Shown: in pieces, positions 1-6,776 of the stretch
How positions within the stretch are numbered: the first letter of the stretch is position 1
Layout: each line of letters opens with the position of its first letter
Origin: a bacterium
GTDB lineage: Bacteria > Gemmatimonadota > Glassbacteria > GWA2-58-10
Length of the DNA stretch: 21,285 bases
Direction: 5' to 3'
Assembly: GCA_021372515.1 (NCBI GenBank)
Contig: JAJFUG010000050.1
Coordinates: 1 to 21,285 of the forward strand
Program-made: the position numbers and the translations under genes
The notes under the pieces: model-generated
Databases searched by the model: none
What the model saw: only the letters and a program-made list of their open reading frames with translations
Told to the model about the DNA's origin: nothing

Positions 1-251
1 CGCTTGGCCTCCAGATTGGCCACGGCCTTGTCGCCGAAACTGAGCGAGGCGCGTCCCGGGAAAATGCTGCGCTCGCGCAGCACGGCGCCGCCGTGGGTGC
101 GGGTGAGGTAGCCCTGGCGGGCCAGACTGCTGAGGTCGGCGCGCAGGGTGACCTCGCTCACGGCGAATTTGCGGGCCAGCTCCGCGATATGCAGGCGGCC
201 GTTTTTCTGGAGCAGTTCGAGGATTTTCTGCTGTCTTTCCTCGGTGAACAC
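1..251 (-). CDS. DeoR-family transcriptional regulator, N-terminal part (runs off left edge)
   Basis: Reading the minus strand from position 251 gives about 83 residues with no stop before the window edge. Residues 4-57 form a DeoR-type winged helix-turn-helix: EERQQKILELL, then a recognition region IAELARKFAVSEVTLRADL, then the wing motif RTHGGAV. In this family the domain is followed by a sugar-phosphate-sensing domain, which here would lie outside the window. I chose the GTG at 251-249 because GGAG sits six bases upstream and the protein then starts right before the HTH, as is usual. An in-frame ATG at 374-372 would add a 41-residue basic, low-complexity extension with no Shine-Dalgarno. 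Members usually repress sugar-catabolism operons; the target cannot be told from this fragment. Confidence 0.85.
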   Translation of the reverse strand, partial: MFTEERQQKILELLQKNGRLHIAELARKFAVSEVTLRADLSSLARQGYLTRTHGGAVLRERSIFPGRASLSFGDKAVANLEAK

Positions 252-479
252 GTGGCGCTCCGGGCTTGGGCGTGGGAGGCGGTGAAAGCCGCGGCCGGGC
301 GCTCTGCTGCGGGACGGTGCTGCGCCGCGGCCTGGGTTTTCGTTAGCTTTCGATTGGTTTCGGGAAATATACATGCCGGGGGGACAGGGGTCAAGGGGGA
401 AGGAGAAGGTGTACTGTTTCCTTGAAAAAGCTATGATTCCTGTGTTACGTTAAATTAACTACCAATAAAAGGAGACAAA

Positions 480-911
480 ATGTTTGATAAGAGAAAAATC
501 AGGAAGGAAATGAAACAAGTTAGACGAAATTTAAATCAGATAGATAACGATTATTCCAAATTTGTTAGACAAGCCATAAGCGAGAATAAAAGCCAAGATG
601 ACATAAGGCAAAGAGAAGACGAATGGCATTATTATGGCAGCGCCGAAAAAACACGAATAGATGAGTTGTTGACACAATTATTTAGAATAAAAGCAGATAA
701 ATACGACATTGAATTGCCCGATTATTCCGAAACGAAATATTGGGAAGAAGATTATGGTCGTAAACGCTTGACTCGGCTCGGCAGGCAACATGTCAGAGAA
801 TTAATAAGGAATGAAAGGCAAGAGCGGTGGGAATTCTTTATGAAAGTCACTACACTTCTGACCGGCTTGGGTGGAGTAATCATCGGGATACTGTCCATAA
901 CCTGCAAGTGA
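480..911 (+). CDS. Hypothetical 143-aa protein with C-terminal membrane anchor, AT-rich
   Basis: I do not recognise this family. The ORF starts at an ATG preceded by AAAGGAGACAAA, a strong ribosome binding site. Residues 1-115 are highly charged and probably helical (many K, R, E, D and Q, with the motif WHYYGSAEKTR near residue 49). The last 25 residues form one hydrophobic segment (TTLLTGLGGVIIGILSIT), so the protein is probably tail-anchored in the inner membrane with its charged body in the cytoplasm. Base composition and codon use (AAA, ATA, TTA, AAT) are visibly AT-rich against GC-rich neighbours, a sign of horizontal acquisition. It stands alone between a DeoR fragment on the other strand and a repeat cluster that begins 10-20 bp after its stop. 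Confidence 0.75.
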   Translation: MFDKRKIRKEMKQVRRNLNQIDNDYSKFVRQAISENKSQDDIRQREDEWHYYGSAEKTRIDELLTQLFRIKADKYDIELPDYSETKYWEEDYGRKRLTRLGRQHVRELIRNERQERWEFFMKVTTLLTGLGGVIIGILSITCK

Positions 912-928
912 CAGAGCACACCTCTGTT

Positions 929-990
929 CCCCCCCTTTAGCAAAGGGGGGTTAGGGGGGATTTAACCAGATAGTCCGCCTTATCACTTTA
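929..990 (+). repeat. C-run/G-run palindromic repeat, copy A (62-bp direct repeat with copy C)
   Basis: A 7-C run, CTTTAGCAAAG and a G run form a hairpin, followed by TTAGGGGGGATTTAACCAGA and about 30 further conserved bases. It matches copy C at 1111-1172 with three substitutions over 62 bp. It starts 17 bp after the stop of the 143-aa gene. The palindromic core resembles REP-like elements found in many genomes in the form AAATCCCCC-TNN-CCCCCTTT. Confidence 0.85.
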
Positions 991-1047
991 CAAAATCCGC
1001 TCCTCATAAACAGAATACAAGAAGCGGAAAAGAAAAATTAATTCTAT

Positions 1048-1085
1048 TAAATCCCCCTCGATCCCCCTTTTCCAAAGGGGGAGGC
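1048..1085 (-). repeat. C-run/G-run palindromic repeat, copy B (inverted relative to A and C)
   Basis: This begins TAAATCCCCCTCGATCCCCC and continues with TTTTCCAAAGGGGGAGGC. It is the reverse orientation of the copy A type and matches copy D (1551-1588) with one substitution over 38 bp. With copies A and C it makes an alternating direct/inverted cluster ahead of the DUF559 gene. Confidence 0.8.
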
Positions 1086-1110
1086 TTTAAAGCCTGCTTT
1101 TTCGGCTTTC

Positions 1111-1172
1111 CCCCCCCTTTAGCAAAGGGGGGTTAGGGGGGATTTAACCAGACAGTCCGCTTTATCACCTTA
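1111..1172 (+). repeat. C-run/G-run palindromic repeat, copy C
   Basis: Near-identical partner of copy A: an 8-C run, CTTTAGCAAAG, then TTAGGGGGGATTTAACCAGA and the tail ending TTATCACCTTA. It ends nine bases before the ATG of the DUF559 gene, so the repeat makes up the immediate 5' flank of that gene and would be in its transcript. Confidence 0.85.
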
Positions 1173-1181
1173 TAAACCACC

Positions 1182-1553
1182 ATGTACGACTACAACGACA
1201 ATCTAATCCACCTCTCCCGCGACCTGCGCTCCCGGCCCACTGACAGCGAAACCCGTCTCTGGCAAAGGCTGCGCAGGAAACAAATCAACGGGGTGCAGTT
1301 CTACCGTCAGAAACCCCTGGGAAATTACATCGTGGATTTCTACGCTCCAGCCGCCGCTCTGGTGATTGAGGTGGACGGCGGCCAGCACCTGGAGCCGGAG
1401 CAGGCGGAGAAGGATAAAATCCGCGATGAGCACCTGAGAAGTCGGGGGCTGCTTGTTCTGCGCTTCGACAGCCGTCAGGTGCTTCTTGAAACAGAGGCCG
1501 TGGTACAGGAGATAGCCCGAAAAGTTGAGGAAAGAAAAGGCGTTATTGGATAA
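1182..1553 (+). CDS. DUF559 family endonuclease-like protein
   Basis: A 123-aa protein that fits the DUF559 (PF04480) family, small single-domain proteins with a PD-(D/E)XK / Vsr-like nuclease fold. Visible signature: E23 in TDSETRLWQRLR, then FYRQKPLGNYIVDFY (D52), then LVIEVDGGQH (E63, D65, H69), which are the likely metal-binding catalytic positions. C-terminal residues LLVLRFDSRQVL continue the fold. No clear Shine-Dalgarno precedes the ATG; the upstream DNA is repeat copy C, and the TAA stop lies at the first bases of repeat copy D. Substrate and role are unknown for the family; a DNA-cleaving activity is inferred from the fold. Composition is intermediate, closer to the neighbouring GC-rich genes than to the 143-aa gene. 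Confidence 0.85.
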   Translation: MYDYNDNLIHLSRDLRSRPTDSETRLWQRLRRKQINGVQFYRQKPLGNYIVDFYAPAAALVIEVDGGQHLEPEQAEKDKIRDEHLRSRGLLVLRFDSRQVLLETEAVVQEIARKVEERKGVIG

Positions 1554-1588
1554 ATCCCCCTCAATCCCCCTTTTCCAAAGGGGGAGGC
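1551..1588 (-). repeat. C-run/G-run palindromic repeat, copy D
   Basis: TAAATCCCCCTCAATCCCCC followed by TTTTCCAAAGGGGGAGGC, same orientation as copy B with one difference. The first three bases are the stop codon of the DUF559 gene. The hairpin CCCCC-TTTTCCAAA-GGGGG directly follows the gene and could protect or end its transcript. Confidence 0.85.
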
Positions 1589-1640
1589 AAAAAGCAAAAG
1601 GAACCGCAGACTGAGTAATTACGGCAGGTTCGGGATGCCG

Positions 1641-1670
1641 CCTCTGTTCCCCCCTTAACAAAGGGGGAAG
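1641..1670 (+). repeat. C-run/G-run palindromic repeat, short copy E
   Basis: CCTCTGTTCC followed by CCCCTTAACAAAGGGGGAAG. It shares the leading CCTCTGTTCCCCCC with the start of copy A (921 onward) and the same palindromic core, but lacks the long tail. Confidence 0.65.
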
Positions 1671-1759
1671 TGAAAACCAAAAGGGCACGGCATGCCGTGC
1701 CTCTACATGAAAAGAACCTGCCCCTCCCCTGCCACCCGCTCTTATCCCTTCACCCCCCC

Positions 1760-3043
1760 TCACTCCCTATAGAACGCCGCCGCGCCAAAACTCACCGCGC
1801 TCTGGGTCGAGTGCTCGTGCCAGGTCTGGTAGCCCAGCTCCACACCACGGCAGCCCGCGGGCAGCACCTCCAGCAGAAGGGCCAGGGTGGAGAACCCGCA
1901 GACATGGTAGCGGTCGCGTACTTTGGCATTGGCATGGCAGAACGTTTCAATGTCACGCGTGGCCAGGGCGGCCAGAAGCTGGCGGTCCACGGCGGCGGCC
2001 TCGCGGGTGAGCTGGATGCCCGGCTTGCGGTCGCCGAACTTCAGCCCCACATGCGAGAAATCCACCCCCGCCACGAGCAGGGTGCGGCAGGCGGGCGAAT
2101 CCAGCAGTGCGGCGAGCTGAGCGATCACCGGCCCCAGGGCCTCCAGCGCGGAGGGACGCCCCACCCCGGACTCGATCAGCGGGCCGTACAGGCTGCCGCA
2201 GAGGACCGGCACCAGGCTGAACGGCCCGGCGAGCACGTGCTGCAAGAGAACCACCTGGAACTCGATCGAATGCTCGCCGCGGTGGACAAAATCATCCGGG
2301 GCGGCCAGAGCCCCGGCCGCGCTGCGCAGGGAGCGCACGGCCAGACGGTCGGTGGGCACTGTGCCCAGGGGGGTGACAAAGTCCTTGTCCGTGATGGAAA
2401 AGACCCCATCGACCAGGTTGTGCCCCACCCCCAGGACCACCACCCGGTCGTAGCTCCGTCCCCGCAGGGTGTTGTAGGCCGCGGCGTACAGCTTGCGCCC
2501 CACCTCCAGCTCGATATGCGGGGCCACCAGGGCCGCGATCTCGCGCCCGGCCAGGGGCATGGCCGCCAGGGGCGCAGCGCCTGCACCAGGGCCCAGAAAC
2601 TCGCTCACCCAGGCGCGGGCCGCGGCTTTCTCTTTGGGATAGGACTTGCCAGCCAGGGCGGCCGGGCGTTGACTGCGGTTCAGGAAAGCCTGGACCAGAT
2701 ACTGGCGCGCGGCCTGGAAGCGTTGGTTGTCCAGGAGGTAAACCTCATCCAGCTGCCGGATGAACCCCTGGACCGCGTCCTGCGGGATGGCCTCGGCCGT
2801 GGCCTGGCCGCCCTTGGGGGCGGCGACCGCGCAGAGCGCGCGGTGGATGTCCTCCAAGGTCCGGCTGCCGTCCAGCAGCCGCAGCACCGGGGCGGTCTCG
2901 GCGCGCAGCGCCAGGGCGCCGTCAGCTCCGGCCAGCTCCAGCGGGTCGCGCACCACAATCAGACGTGTGCCGTCCTCCGTGGCCATGGGCACCAGGTCGA
3001 GGTCGTTCCTGAGCCTGGGACGGTAGGGGTGCTCCGTGATCAA
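1760..3043 (-). CDS. amrB: MEMO family protein (AmmeMemoRadiSam system protein B) with extra N-terminal domain
   Basis: The last 265 or so residues of this 427-aa protein are a MEMO domain (structural relatives of class III extradiol dioxygenases). The pocket residues known from human MEMO1 are in place: H176 (APHIELEVG), H208 (LGVGHN), H258 (EHSIEFQ), H331 (DFSHVG) and C382 (HVCGFS). Residues 1-110 are an added domain (LDGSRTLEDIHRAL) resembling PqqD-like winged helices, an architecture I recall from other bacterial AmmeMemoRadiSam B proteins. In bacteria this family usually goes with an AMMECR1 protein and a radical SAM enzyme; neither is in the window. The start is a TTG at 3043-3041 with GAGAGG eight bases upstream. 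It lies 106 bp behind a small membrane protein and may be the last gene of the OPT transporter operon. The biochemical role is unsettled. Confidence 0.88.
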   Translation of the reverse strand: MITEHPYRPRLRNDLDLVPMATEDGTRLIVVRDPLELAGADGALALRAETAPVLRLLDGSRTLEDIHRALCAVAAPKGGQATAEAIPQDAVQGFIRQLDEVYLLDNQRFQAARQYLVQAFLNRSQRPAALAGKSYPKEKAAARAWVSEFLGPGAGAAPLAAMPLAGREIAALVAPHIELEVGRKLYAAAYNTLRGRSYDRVVVLGVGHNLVDGVFSITDKDFVTPLGTVPTDRLAVRSLRSAAGALAAPDDFVHRGEHSIEFQVVLLQHVLAGPFSLVPVLCGSLYGPLIESGVGRPSALEALGPVIAQLAALLDSPACRTLLVAGVDFSHVGLKFGDRKPGIQLTREAAAVDRQLLAALATRDIETFCHANAKVRDRYHVCGFSTLALLLEVLPAGCRGVELGYQTWHEHSTQSAVSFGAAAFYRE

Positions 3044-3149
3044 AACCGCCGCCTCTCAAAAAACGGTTGGAAACGAAACGGGACCGCATCCAGCTTAACC
3101 GGATCGAGGCCGGTTTTGATACAGAATCATTCGCTCCGCACTGGGCCTC

Positions 3150-3554
3150 TCAGAGGAAACGGCAGAGTACCGGCAACGCGTAGCAGACTGTCAGCAGCAG
3201 GAACGCAACCGTCATCGCCAGCGCCAGCGGCGGCCTTTTCCGCCCCGCGGGCGGCTTGAAATAGGCCAGTTGCCAGACAAAACGCCAGGCCCAGAACACC
3301 GCGCAGAGCAGGTCGAAACCCAGGGCCAGGCCCTCCGCCGCGGCCAGCTCGCGGGCATAGACCAGAGACAGGCCCCCGAGCATGAACAGCAGCAGGTACA
3401 GGGCCACGTGGATCGTGTACACAATCCGCCGGTTGGCGACCGATATCCCGCCGAAATCCTCCGCCCAGCCGAACACGCGGTGGAACCGGGTATGGAATAC
3501 CGCCAGCAGCAAAGTCAGCACGCCGCCCAGGTAGATACTCACAGACTGGAGCAT
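3150..3554 (-). CDS. Small integral membrane protein, four predicted helices, unknown function
   Basis: A 134-aa protein with four hydrophobic stretches: residues about 6-22 (YLGGVLTLLLAVF), 46-66 (VYTIHVALYLLLFMLGGLSLVY), 76-98 (GLALGFDLLCAVFWAWRFVWQL) and 110-130 (LALAMTVAFLLLTVCYALPVL). Charged loops sit between them. I do not recognise a named family. A GAGGAA lies upstream of the ATG. It begins 28 bp after the OPT transporter stop on the same strand, so the two are probably co-transcribed. Its long antisense ORFs are GC-driven artefacts. Confidence 0.75.
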   Translation of the reverse strand: MLQSVSIYLGGVLTLLLAVFHTRFHRVFGWAEDFGGISVANRRIVYTIHVALYLLLFMLGGLSLVYARELAAAEGLALGFDLLCAVFWAWRFVWQLAYFKPPAGRKRPPLALAMTVAFLLLTVCYALPVLCRFL

Positions 3555-3582
3555 GGTCCGAATCTTCCTCGGTTACAGGGCG

Positions 3583-5625
3583 TCAGTCCTTCCGGTCCGC
3601 CTCATCGGCCTTGGCCGCGGGGATGCGGATCAGGATCCAGGTCAGCGGGATGAAAATCAGCAGGGCCAGCCAGGGCATCAGCCAGCCGAAACTGCCGGTG
3701 AACGACTCATACCAGGCCGCCACGGGACGGTTGGCCACCTCGGAGGCCCAGTCGAACATCGGGCTGGTGGTGAAATTGAGCTTGAGGAAGACAAACACGG
3801 CCAGGAGCACGGCGGTCAGACTCTCTCCGGCCACGAACCCGCTGGCCAGCAGAAGGCCGTTGTTCTCCGCCGCGGTCTTGGCCTTCTCGCTGCGCTTGCG
3901 CAGCCGCAGGTCGAGCACCCACTTGATCGCCCCGCCCACGAAAATGGCGAAAGTGGAGTTGAACGGCAGGTACATGCCCACGGCCACCAGCATGGGCGAG
4001 CCGCCGCCCACCAGGATCAGCCCCAGGGCGAAAAAGCCGCCCATGATCACCAGGGGCCAGGCCATCTCGCCGCCCACGATGCCCTTGGCCATCAGGGCCA
4101 TCAGCCCGGCCTGCGGCGCGGGCAGCTCGGCCCCGCCGATTCCGCCGGGCGTGTAGTTGTGCAGCAGCCAGAGCGGCCCGGCCAGCACCAGCGAGGCGGC
4201 TATCACACCGATTATCTCGGCCACCTCCATGTGCTTGGGCGTTCCGCCCAGGATATGCCCGACCTTGAGGTCCTGCAGCATGTCTCCGGCGATGCCGGCG
4301 GTGCAGCAGACCACGCCCGCCACTCCCAGCACGGCCGCGATCCCGGCCATGCCGGTGGTGCCCATCCAGACCATCAGAAGCGCCGCCACGAGCAGGGTCG
4401 AAAGGGTGAGGCCCGAGATGGGGTTGTTCGAGCCGCCGATCAGCCCCACCAGGTAGCCGGCCACCGCGCTGAACAGGAATCCGGCCACGGTCATCACCAG
4501 CGCGGCCACCAGGGCGCTCAGGAAGTTGCCCGAGAAATACCAGTAGAGGCCCGTGATCGGGATCACCAGTCCGATTATGCCGAAAGTGACCCACTTGAAA
4601 TTCATGTCGGTCTCGAGACGGTTGGGCTTGAACTTCCCGGCCTGGCTGAGACGGAAATCGGAGAACGCCTTGCCGATCCCGTCCATCAGCGGCTTGCGCA
4701 TGCGCGCCAGGGTGTAGAAAGCACTGACCAGCATGGTGCCCACAGCGAACGGACGCACCTGGGTGCGCCAGACCTGGTTGGCTATTTCGAGCCAGTCCTG
4801 GCCCGCAACATGGTAGACATCCAGGCCGCCGTTGAAGAACATGGCGATTGGGATGAAAACGAGCCAGCCCAGCACGCCGCCGCCGAAGACCCAGGCCGAA
4901 AGCCGCACCCCGATGATGTAGCCCACTCCCACCAGGGCCGGCGAGGCCGAGGGGGTCTGGAACAGCATCCCTCCGCCGTAGGAGGCCCCGGCGCTGGCGG
5001 AGGTGCCGGGAAACAGGTCCATCTGGCTGGTTCTGAACGGGAAATAGCTGGTCACGCTCTCACGGATCAGCCGGATGCCGTTGCCGTTCTTGAAGAACTC
5101 GAATACCGCGGCCAGACCCATCGCCCCGAACACGTACTTGGCCCCGGTCTGCCCGTGCTGGCCGGCCTTGACCACCTCGGCGCAGGCCCTGGACTCGGGG
5201 AACGGCAGGTCGGCCTCCTCGACCAGGGGCCGTCGCAGGATGATGACGAACAGCACGCCCAGTACACCGCCCACGGCCATGATCAGCGTGCTGTCCCAGT
5301 AGTTTACATCCGTCCAGACCCCGGCGATCATGAACGCCGGCAGGGTGAAAATCGCCCCGGCCACCAGGGCCTCGCCCACCGAGGCCGTGGTCCGGGCTAT
5401 ATTCTCCTCCAGCACGCTGCCGCGGAAAACCCGCAGTACGGCCATCGCCACCACGGCGGCCGGGAAAGTGGCCGAGACGGTCAGTCCGGCTTTCATTCCC
5501 AGGTAGGCGTTGGCCGCTCCCAGCACGACCGCCATCCCCACTCCCAAGAACAGGGCGCGGAAAGTAAATTCCTTCATCTTGGTGTCGGCGGGTACGAAAG
5601 GCTTGAATTCCTTACCGTCACTCAT
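3583..5625 (-). CDS. OPT family oligopeptide transporter
   Basis: A 680-aa protein, of a size typical for prokaryotic OPT transporters (PF03169), with about 14-16 hydrophobic segments along its length. Family marks include NAYLGMKAGLTVSATFPAAV (residues 39-58) after the first helix and ENIARTTASVGEALVAGAIF (74-93). OPT proteins are secondary carriers in the inner membrane that move small peptides, peptide-like compounds or metal chelates, usually with protons; the substrate cannot be read from sequence. The ATG has GGAG eight bases upstream. It is the first gene of a probable minus-strand operon with the four-helix membrane protein and the MEMO protein. The hydrophilic C-terminus ends ILIRIPAAKADEADRKD. 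Confidence 0.93.
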   Translation of the reverse strand: MSDGKEFKPFVPADTKMKEFTFRALFLGVGMAVVLGAANAYLGMKAGLTVSATFPAAVVAMAVLRVFRGSVLEENIARTTASVGEALVAGAIFTLPAFMIAGVWTDVNYWDSTLIMAVGGVLGVLFVIILRRPLVEEADLPFPESRACAEVVKAGQHGQTGAKYVFGAMGLAAVFEFFKNGNGIRLIRESVTSYFPFRTSQMDLFPGTSASAGASYGGGMLFQTPSASPALVGVGYIIGVRLSAWVFGGGVLGWLVFIPIAMFFNGGLDVYHVAGQDWLEIANQVWRTQVRPFAVGTMLVSAFYTLARMRKPLMDGIGKAFSDFRLSQAGKFKPNRLETDMNFKWVTFGIIGLVIPITGLYWYFSGNFLSALVAALVMTVAGFLFSAVAGYLVGLIGGSNNPISGLTLSTLLVAALLMVWMGTTGMAGIAAVLGVAGVVCCTAGIAGDMLQDLKVGHILGGTPKHMEVAEIIGVIAASLVLAGPLWLLHNYTPGGIGGAELPAPQAGLMALMAKGIVGGEMAWPLVIMGGFFALGLILVGGGSPMLVAVGMYLPFNSTFAIFVGGAIKWVLDLRLRKRSEKAKTAAENNGLLLASGFVAGESLTAVLLAVFVFLKLNFTTSPMFDWASEVANRPVAAWYESFTGSFGWLMPWLALLIFIPLTWILIRIPAAKADEADRKD

Positions 5626-5782
5626 CGGCGGCTCTCCGGGGTGGTGGTGGGCCAGATACAGTGCCCATGGGCATTTCGCGCTGCGCTGCCCGAAGGCGAG
5701 TCAGGATGCTGGAAGATAGTTTTGATTTGCGGGGAAAAGCAAGGATTCTCTTGCAGGTGAAATAAATGCAAACCAGAGGGGC

Positions 5783-5807
5783 AAAATCTCCCGCTGCCGG
5801 CGGGAGC
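5783..5807 (-). terminator. Rho-independent terminator of the RHH operon
   Basis: On the minus strand CTCCCGC-CGGCA-GCGGGAG is followed by ATTTTGCC. The 7-bp stem starts 11 bp after the stop of the 77-aa gene and lies before the OPT gene, so it separates the two minus-strand units. Confidence 0.7.
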
Positions 5808-5817
5808 GCGGCGAAGG

Positions 5818-6051
5818 CTATTTGTCCCGCTCCGTCCGCCCCTCCAGGCCGCCGTTCATGAAATCGTATATCCGGGCGTTTTCCTTATCGTGCCGGGGGG
5901 GCAGTTTCTCGGGCCCGTGCAGCAGGTAGTCGACAAAAACCTCCAGCTCGCGGATATCGTCATCCTGAAGGTCTCCGAGCTTATCGACCACCTCGCGCAG
6001 GCGCTCGTCCACAAACATCATTCCGGGGGGCAACCCCTTCGATATCTTCAT
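5818..6051 (-). CDS. Hypothetical 77-aa protein, last gene of the RHH operon
   Basis: I do not recognise this family. The protein is short, acidic and soluble: an opening ISKGLPPGMMFVDERLREVVDKLGDLQ, a helix rich in D and E (DDDIRELEVFVDYLLHG), then a charged C-terminus PPRHDKENARIYDFMNGG. No signal peptide, membrane segment or metal site is visible. It starts 21 bp after the stop of the 85-aa gene with only a weak ribosome binding site (GAAAG), which suggests translational coupling. It is followed by a hairpin terminator. The start could be internal (Met11 or Met12), but the full form is kept because the spacing to the upstream gene is operon-like. Confidence 0.7.
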   Translation of the reverse strand: MKISKGLPPGMMFVDERLREVVDKLGDLQDDDIRELEVFVDYLLHGPEKLPPRHDKENARIYDFMNGGLEGRTERDK

Positions 6052-6072
6052 GCTGACAGCTTTCGGGCCGAA

Positions 6073-6330
6073 TTATTTGGTGATGTTCTCCAGCCTGTTC
6101 TGACGACGGTAATTATCGATGAACTCCCGGATCAGCGCATCCTGCTCCTCGACAAAGCCCTCGAGGGTGACCAGCAGGTTTTCCACCTCGCTGGCCCGGA
6201 AATGCACGATCGCGTCCTCGTCCTTCAGGTCGGCCGTATCACCCATCTTGGCGTACAGCAGGTCGCTGATCACCTTGATCGTCGAGAGTTTCTGCTCCAA
6301 GTGGGCCAGGAAATCGGTGAACTCTTGCAT
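6073..6330 (-). CDS. Hypothetical 85-aa helical protein, middle gene of the RHH operon
   Basis: Not a family I recognise. It is soluble, acidic and probably all-helical: helix 1 about residues 2-30 (EFTDFLAHLEQKLSTIKVISDLLY), a short acidic linker (DTADLKDEDA), then a long helix 45-75 (SEVENLLVTLEGFVEEQDALI). The pattern suits a coiled or oligomeric helical bundle. AAAGGAA precedes the ATG at good spacing. It lies 39 bp behind the RHH gene and 21 bp before the 77-aa gene, in one transcription unit under the strong 6609-6637 promoter. No nuclease, kinase or RelE/PIN-type toxin motif is visible. Confidence 0.75.
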   Translation of the reverse strand: MQEFTDFLAHLEQKLSTIKVISDLLYAKMGDTADLKDEDAIVHFRASEVENLLVTLEGFVEEQDALIREFIDNYRRQNRLENITK

Positions 6331-6369
6331 CCCGGGTTCCTTTCGCTTGCGCGCGGGGTAGCGGGGCCT

Positions 6370-6549
6370 CTACTTGAGAGGCAGGAATTTCTGGATGTTG
6401 ATCTCTTCGCGGTATTTGTCCAGCACCAGGTCGATCCCCTCGCGCAGGTATTCGCTCACCGGCACGCGGGTCTTGCTCGAAAGGTTCTTCAGCTTCTCTT
6501 TCTGGCTGACCAGGATGTAGGTGGTGATTTGGGTCTTACTCTCGGACAA
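6370..6549 (-). CDS. Ribbon-helix-helix regulator (59 aa, TTG start)
   Basis: Residues 6-14 (TQITTYILV) give the beta ribbon, followed by two helices, QKEKLKNLSSKT and PVSEYLREGIDLVLDKY, with a turn at RVP: the plan of an RHH/MetJ-Arc DNA-binding dimer. The C-terminal tail EEINIQKFLPLK is extra. I chose the TTG at 6549-6547 because AGGAGG lies exactly six bases upstream; the longer ATG form (6576) would begin upstream of that ribosome binding site. The gene is first in a three-gene operon. RHH proteins commonly repress their own promoter, and a perfect palindrome over the -10 box 50 bp upstream makes that likely here. The other two products are not recognised toxins, so a toxin-antitoxin label is not justified. 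Confidence 0.82.
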   Translation of the reverse strand: MSESKTQITTYILVSQKEKLKNLSSKTRVPVSEYLREGIDLVLDKYREEINIQKFLPLK

Positions 6550-6600
6550 GGCAGGCCTCCTTGTGACAGAAACCACGCGGGAACTATCGTTGCATATAAA

Positions 6601-6614
6601 TATAATGCATTATA
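6601..6614. promoter_or_regulatory. Candidate operator: perfect 14-bp palindrome over the RHH operon -10 box
   Basis: TATAATGCATTATA is a perfect inverted repeat and contains the -10 hexamer of the minus-strand promoter. The neighbouring GCATATAAATATAATGC (from 6592) is a second imperfect dyad sharing half of it. Overlapping dyads at a promoter feeding an RHH gene are the usual layout of an autoregulatory operator. Confidence 0.55.
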
Positions 6615-6637
6615 CTCAATTTCCCCGCGCCTGTCAA
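6609..6637 (-). promoter_or_regulatory. Exact-consensus sigma70 promoter of the RHH operon
   Basis: On the minus strand, TTGACA (6637-6632), a 17-base spacer and TATAAT (6614-6609). Both boxes and the spacing match consensus exactly. Transcription would start near 6602, giving a leader of about 50 bases before the RHH TTG start. Confidence 0.85.
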
Positions 6638-6658
6638 TGCCTGAATCCGGTTTATGGC

Positions 6659-6687
6659 TTGAAAAAAAATGCGTCTCGCCCTATCTT
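6659..6687 (+). promoter_or_regulatory. Sigma70-type promoter of the adenylate-kinase-like gene
   Basis: TTGAAA (6659-6664), 17-base spacer, TATCTT (6682-6687). The two divergent -35 boxes are only 21 bp apart, so a regulator at the RHH operator could affect both directions. Confidence 0.55.
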
Positions 6688-6776
6688 AATCATACATCCT
6701 GCCGCAGATGAAACCAACTTGTATCGCTGATTCCAAATTGTACACCTGACCGCAGCACCCGCAAGAAGGAGTACGC

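Noticed and set aside
158-394. 78-aa minus-strand ORF near the left edge
   Set aside because: Wrong frame; the DeoR-type HTH is read in another minus frame that continues off the edge.
921-1670. CRISPR array or insertion sequence
   Set aside because: Repeats are palindromic, in both orientations and irregularly spaced, and no transposase or cas gene is present.
3088-3120. Hairpin AACCGG/CCGGTT between the membrane-protein and MEMO genes as a terminator
   Set aside because: Only a six-base stem with no U-run on the minus strand; too weak to split the proposed operon.
1670-3259. 529-aa plus-strand ORF opposite the MEMO gene
   Set aside because: Shadow of the MEMO reading frame, whose pocket residues are all conserved.
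3553-5760. 735-aa plus-strand ORF opposite the OPT transporter
   Set aside because: Low-complexity H/G/Q/R-rich product with no family features; a codon-bias shadow of a clear minus-strand membrane transporter.
5818-6549. Toxin-antitoxin system
   Set aside because: An RHH gene with overlapping operator suggests it, but neither partner shows a known toxin motif, and there are two partners; kept as an unknown operon.
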